Shown: in pieces, positions 7,035-10,320 of the stretch
Layout: the number at the start of each line of letters is the position of its first letter
Position numbering within the stretch: the stretch's first letter is position 1
Assembly: GCA_017529175.1 (NCBI GenBank)
Contig: JAFXNX010000016.1
Coordinates: 1-10,320, forward strand
Length of the DNA: 10,320 bases
Direction: 5' to 3'
Origin: Clostridia bacterium
GTDB lineage: Bacteria > Bacillota_A > Clostridia > Oscillospirales > CAG-272
The notes under the pieces: generated by a model
Told to the model about the DNA's origin: nothing
The model's input: the letters and a program-made list of their open reading frames with translations, nothing else
The model's database searches: none
Program-made: the position numbers and the translations under genes

Positions 7035-7751
7035 TTATTTGTTTTTGTTTATTATCCTGTCGGTCGCGACTCCTGTCGCAAGGTCTGTATATCTTACGAA
7101 GAGAGAGATCTTGTTGTCAGGGTCAAGAGACTCCCATATTTCGTTTGTAAACGTGTCGATATCGGAAGGGATCGCGACGCGCTCCGGCTCTCCCTGGAAC
7201 GTCGGGATCGGATCGCCGTCCGTGACGTACGTGTGGATGAAATGTCCGAGACCGGCGCGAGACGGATAGGAGAACGTGTATCTTGCGCAATCGGACCCTT
7301 CGGCGTCGATGCTCTTGAGTATGCTCATTTTGTACGTGAAGCTTTCCTCAAACGAAAGATATGCGCTAATTCTGGGCGTGAAATTCGGCGCGTCCGGCTC
7401 AAAGCATCTCGTATTCAGCGCTTCGTCAAACGTCTTGCCCGATGAAAGCCCTTCGTATATCGTGTCTGTCTGGTCGCCGTTCGTGACTATAAGACCGCGG
7501 GAAGTTTTTCTTGCCGCGGCGTAAATGATAAGCGACGGGTCGACGACCTTCGACGCGTCGAACGGCTCGGTGAAGAGCGCGCCGTCGCGGTATGCAAAGA
7601 CTCTGTTTCTCGAGTTCGCGCTTCTTCCCATGATGAAGTAAGCGCAAACGGCGTGCTTTCCGTCGCAGCTCTCGCCTGCGATGATGCCGCGTCCGACGTA
7701 AGGGTTGCCGCATATCAGTTCTTTGACAGTGTTGATCTTGTAGATATCCAT
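7035..7751 (-). CDS. purO: IMP cyclohydrolase, PurO type
   Basis: Proposed to close the ring of FAICAR to make IMP, the last step of the pathway. It does not resemble the N-terminal cyclohydrolase domain of PurH. It matches the family first described as archaeal PurO: NPYVGRGIIAG (16-26), an arginine-rich segment MGRSANSRNRVF (41-52), TNGDQTDTI (90-98), which parallels SNGSHTDTI recalled from the Methanothermobacter protein, and FTPRIS (124-129). At 238 residues it is somewhat longer than the archaeal protein (about 200), mostly at the C-terminal side. The frame is open upstream to an ATG at 7820, but I chose the ATG at 7749-7751: it forms TAATG with the purN stop, has GAGGGA at 7757-7762 (5-nt spacer), and places the conserved NPYxGRG near the N-terminus. 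It sits next to a stand-alone AICAR transformylase, which fits the assignment. There are no membrane segments. Confidence 0.9.
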   Translation of the reverse strand: MDIYKINTVKELICGNPYVGRGIIAGESCDGKHAVCAYFIMGRSANSRNRVFAYRDGALFTEPFDASKVVDPSLIIYAAARKTSRGLIVTNGDQTDTIYEGLSSGKTFDEALNTRCFEPDAPNFTPRISAYLSFEESFTYKMSILKSIDAEGSDCARYTFSYPSRAGLGHFIHTYVTDGDPIPTFQGEPERVAIPSDIDTFTNEIWESLDPDNKISLFVRYTDLATGVATDRIINKNK

Positions 7752-8365
7752 TACCGTCCCTCTTTTTCTTTCTTTATTTCTTTCGAGACTTTTTCTACAG
7801 CCTCGGGAAGTATCTTCCATTCCGCGTGTTTCATTATCCTGCGCTGTAATGACGACGGGGTGTCGTTTTCCCTTACGCGTATCGCCTTTTGAGCGATGAT
7901 TCTGCCGCCGTCGGGTATTTCGTTGACGAAATGCACCGTGGCGCCGGACACTTTGACACCGCGTTTCAGCGCTTCCTCGTGTACTTTCAGACCGTAATAT
8001 CCCTTACCGCAGAACGACGGTATAAGGGCGGGATGAACGTTGATGATCCTCTCGGGATAGCGCTTTGTAAAGTCTTCGCTGAGGATCGTCATAAATCCCG
8101 CGAGGACGATAAGATCGATTTTATATTCGTCGAGGAGAGAGGTGATCTTTTTCTCAAACGCCGACTGATCTTTATACTCTTTTTTTGATACGGTCACGGC
8201 GGGAATACCGTTTGCCGTCGCTCTCTCCAGCGCGTAAGCGCCGGGGTTTGACGATACGACGAGTTCGATCTTTCCGCTCGCGAGTTTTCCCGATTTTCCG
8301 GCGTCGATCAGCGCCTGAAGATTCGTGCCGCCGCCCGATACGAATACCGCGATACGTGTCAGCAT
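7751..8365 (-). CDS. purN: Phosphoribosylglycinamide formyltransferase PurN (folate-dependent)
   Basis: Transfers the formyl group of 10-formyl-tetrahydrofolate to GAR, giving FGAR. The 204-residue length is normal. FVSGGGTNLQAL (8-19) is the phosphate-binding loop of the Rossmann-like domain. The catalytic triad, aligned from memory to E. coli N106/H108/D144, is N109 and H111 in INVHPALIPSF and D152 in PDGG. The segment GKGYYGLKVHEEALKRG is typical of Gram-positive PurN. The ATG (8363-8365) lies inside purM, whose TGA is at 8359-8361, giving a 7-nt overlap. AAGG at 8373-8376 is a modest ribosome site with a 7-nt spacer, so translation is probably coupled to purM. The stop codon shares one base with the next start (TAATG). 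No purT, the formate-using alternative, is seen, so FGAR synthesis here depends on the folate pool. Confidence 0.97.
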   Translation of the reverse strand: MLTRIAVFVSGGGTNLQALIDAGKSGKLASGKIELVVSSNPGAYALERATANGIPAVTVSKKEYKDQSAFEKKITSLLDEYKIDLIVLAGFMTILSEDFTKRYPERIINVHPALIPSFCGKGYYGLKVHEEALKRGVKVSGATVHFVNEIPDGGRIIAQKAIRVRENDTPSSLQRRIMKHAEWKILPEAVEKVSKEIKKEKEGR

Positions 8366-9399
8366 AATTCGACCTTGACCTCGCTCTTTACTATTTCGCC
8401 TATGACGTAGGGAGCTTCTCCCGCGTCAGTCAGTATCTTAAGCGCCGCGTCTGAGTCGTCTTTTGCGACGGTGACGCACATACCGACGCCCATATTGAAC
8501 GTGTTGAACATATCGCGCTCCGGTATTCCTCCGACCTTCGCGATAAGGTCGAAAACCGGAAGGACTCTTACGTCGTCTTTTTTGATCTTGACTCCGAGCC
8601 CGTCCGGGATGGAACGCGGGATGTTTTCATAAAAACCGCCGCCCGTGATGTGGGATATCCCCTTGACCGCGACTTTTTCGAGAAGCGCAAGAATGGGCTT
8701 TACATATATTTTCGTCGGAGTGATAAGAACGTCGCCGAGACGCGCTCCGCCGAGTTCGTCGTAGCGTTTGTCAAGCCCGCCGTCCTCGACTCCGAAGATC
8801 TTTCTGACGAGCGAAAAGCCGTTCGAGTGAACGCCGGACGAGGGAAGCGCGATCATAATGTCGCCCTCCTTCATCTTGTTCTTGTCTATCATTCTGTCAC
8901 GTTCCGCGACGCCGACGCAGAATCCCGCGAGGTCGTATTCGTCCTCGGGGTAGAAGCCCGGCATCTCGGCGGTCTCGCCGCCGACGAGCTCGCATCCCGC
9001 CTCGACGCATCCGTCGCATACTCCCGATACGATCTTCTCGATCCTCTCGGGAACGTTCTTTCCGCAGGCGATGTAGTCGAGGAAGAAAAGGGGCTTTGCG
9101 CCGCAGCAGATAATGTCGTTTGCGCACATTGCCACGCAGTCGACGCCGACCGTGTCGTGACGGTCTTCCTTGAACGCTATTTTAAGCTTCGTTCCGACGC
9201 CGTCGGTGCCGGAGACGAGAACGGGGTGAGCGATCCCCGTGAGGTCGAGCGGAAACGTTCCGCCGAAACCGCCGATGGCCTCGCCGCCGGACGTCACCGT
9301 CCTTGCGATATGGCTTTTCATCAGTTCTACCGCGCGGTATCCGGCTGTTATATCGACGCCTGAGGACGCGTATGCTTCTGACCTTGACTCGTTGTTCAT
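8359..9399 (-). CDS. purM: Phosphoribosylformylglycinamidine cyclo-ligase (AIR synthetase) PurM
   Basis: Converts FGAM to aminoimidazole ribonucleotide using ATP, in the cytoplasm, normally as a homodimer. At 346 residues it is full length. Motifs in order: YASSGVD (residues 10-16, the usual N-terminal signature), GTDGVGTKL (64-72), MCANDI (91-96), GGETAEMPG (140-148, conserved in the PurM/PurL superfamily), HITGGG (250-255) and FNMGVGM (301-307). The ATG at 9397-9399 is preceded by GGGAG (9407-9411) with a 7-nt spacer. The gene starts 15 nt after the purF stop, and its last 7 nt overlap the start of purN. It shares ancestry and fold with the synthetase halves of PurL at the end of this operon. 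Nothing in it is unusual. Confidence 0.98.
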   Translation of the reverse strand: MNNESRSEAYASSGVDITAGYRAVELMKSHIARTVTSGGEAIGGFGGTFPLDLTGIAHPVLVSGTDGVGTKLKIAFKEDRHDTVGVDCVAMCANDIICCGAKPLFFLDYIACGKNVPERIEKIVSGVCDGCVEAGCELVGGETAEMPGFYPEDEYDLAGFCVGVAERDRMIDKNKMKEGDIMIALPSSGVHSNGFSLVRKIFGVEDGGLDKRYDELGGARLGDVLITPTKIYVKPILALLEKVAVKGISHITGGGFYENIPRSIPDGLGVKIKKDDVRVLPVFDLIAKVGGIPERDMFNTFNMGVGMCVTVAKDDSDAALKILTDAGEAPYVIGEIVKSEVKVELC

Positions 9400-9414
9400 A
9401 AAATATCTCCCGAA

Positions 9415-10320
9415 TTATTCTTTTTCGTGTATTTTCTTCTCGAATCTCGATTTTTTCGTGTTCTTCGGTATCTCGGTCGGATATTCTCCGTCGAAGCACG
9501 CCGTGCAGAATCCCTTGCCGTTTACGCCGAACGCGATCTTTTTAACGCTCTCGACGCTGAGGTATCCGAGAGAATCGACGTCGATCATCTTTTCTATCTC
9601 TTCTATCGTGTGGTGGCACGCGATAAGGTGGTCTCTCGAATCGATATCGGTACCGTAGTAACAGGGATTCAGGAAAGGCGGGCAGGTGACTCTCATGTGG
9701 ACTTCCTTCGCCCCTGCCTCGCGAAGCAGTTTAACTATCCTTGCGCTCGTCGTTCCGCGCACGATGGAGTCGTCGATAAGCACTACGCGTTTACCCTTGA
9801 CGACGCTCGGGATCGGGTTGAGCTTGATCTTTACTTTGTCCTCGCGCGCGCCCTGTCCGGGCGCGATGAACGTTCTGCCTATGTATTTATTTTTAATGAA
9901 TCCTATCTCGTACGGGATGCCCGTCTGTTTAGAATAACCGACGGCGGCGTCAAGACCGGAGTCGGGAACTCCTATGACGATATCCGCCTGCACGGGATGC
10001 TCGAGCGCGAGGAAAGCTCCTGCGTGGCTTCTCGCCTCGTGAACGTTGCATCCGTCGATCGTCGAGTCAGGACGCGCAAAATAGACGTACTCGAAGACGC
10101 ACATTTTATAAGGCGCCTTGTTGCAGTGATCCTTGATACTGCGAACGCCGTTCTCGTCGAAGATCACGATCTCGCCCGCTTCGATATCGCGGATGAATTC
10201 GGCGCCGACAGAGTCGAGCGCGCAACTCTCGGAAGCGACTACGTACGCGCCGTCGGGGCGTTTTCCGTAGCAGAGCGGACGGAAGCCGTTCTCGTCGCGC
10301 GCGGCGATCAGCTTTACCGC
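9415..10320 (-). CDS. purF: Amidophosphoribosyltransferase PurF, C-terminal 301 residues (5' end beyond window)
   Basis: Catalyses the first committed purine step: glutamine plus PRPP gives 5-phosphoribosylamine. The frame stays open to the window edge. The codons above 10167 read KLIAARDENGFRPLCYGK, typical of the late Ntn-glutaminase domain, so the GTG at 10165-10167 is an internal valine and not a start. The visible part then holds CVFEYVYFARPDS, the VIGVPDSG segment, and the PRPP-binding loop VVLIDDSIVRGTTSA (about 9745-9790). Cysteines in KMCVFEY, NPCYYGTD and FCTACFDGEYPTE match the four [4Fe-4S] ligands of the Bacillus-type enzyme, so this is probably the iron-sulfur, oxygen-sensitive form. 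The N-terminal nucleophile cysteine and any propeptide lie outside. The family is about 470-480 residues, so roughly the last two thirds is visible. It ends in a short charged tail (KKSRFEKKIHEKE). It is the first gene of the visible operon, 15 nt before purM. Confidence 0.97.
   Translation of the reverse strand, partial: AVKLIAARDENGFRPLCYGKRPDGAYVVASESCALDSVGAEFIRDIEAGEIVIFDENGVRSIKDHCNKAPYKMCVFEYVYFARPDSTIDGCNVHEARSHAGAFLALEHPVQADIVIGVPDSGLDAAVGYSKQTGIPYEIGFIKNKYIGRTFIAPGQGAREDKVKIKLNPIPSVVKGKRVVLIDDSIVRGTTSARIVKLLREAGAKEVHMRVTCPPFLNPCYYGTDIDSRDHLIACHHTIEEIEKMIDVDSLGYLSVESVKKIAFGVNGKGFCTACFDGEYPTEIPKNTKKSRFEKKIHEKE

Noticed and set aside
7752..7820. Upstream start at 7820 for the IMP cyclohydrolase
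   Set aside because: It would add 23 charged residues overlapping the end of purN; the ATG at 7749-7751 has a ribosome site, a TAATG junction and agrees with the family N-terminus.
10165..10167. GTG as a possible start of a shortened PurF-like protein
   Set aside because: The frame continues upstream with conserved PurF sequence (KLIAARDENGFRPL) to the window edge, so it is an internal Val codon.
1..10320. Mobile element, CRISPR, phage or defence system
   Set aside because: No transposase, integrase, direct-repeat array or defence motif is visible; almost every base belongs to a pathway gene.

Overview
The window holds one continuous de novo purine nucleotide biosynthesis operon, all on the minus strand and read from high to low coordinates. 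Base composition looks G+C-rich to moderate by eye. Three traits suggest an anaerobic, gut-type member of the Clostridia (Bacillota): a fused clade-II-type PurL, a separate AICAR formyltransferase plus PurO-type cyclohydrolase instead of bifunctional PurH, and tight translational coupling. This placement is inference, because no rRNA or marker gene is present.

Layout in transcription order: purF (9415-10320, 5' end outside the window), purM (8359-9399), purN (7751-8365), a PurO-type IMP cyclohydrolase (7035-7751), a stand-alone AICAR transformylase (5836-7020), a formate/nitrite transporter (FNT) family channel (5188-5820), purD (3923-5191) and purL (234-3923). Junctions are overlaps of 1, 4 or 7 nt or gaps of 14-15 nt, so this is almost certainly one transcript. 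The remaining 233 bases (1-233) are non-coding and hold several inverted repeats that probably form the 3' end of the transcript: a perfect 34-nt palindrome just after purL, an imperfect hairpin, and an AT-rich hairpin with T-rich flanks.

Together the genes cover PRPP to PRA (PurF), PRA to GAR (PurD), GAR to FGAR (PurN), FGAR to FGAM (PurL), FGAM to AIR (PurM), and the last two steps AICAR to FAICAR to IMP. The middle steps (PurE, PurK where used, PurC, PurB) are not in the window and may lie upstream of purF or elsewhere. Both formyl transfers are folate-dependent, so an FNT channel inside the operon suggests a link between formate movement and the one-carbon supply of purine synthesis. That channel and the split, mixed-ancestry IMP-forming step are the most interesting points. 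I see no mobile element, CRISPR array, RNA gene or clearly novel system.
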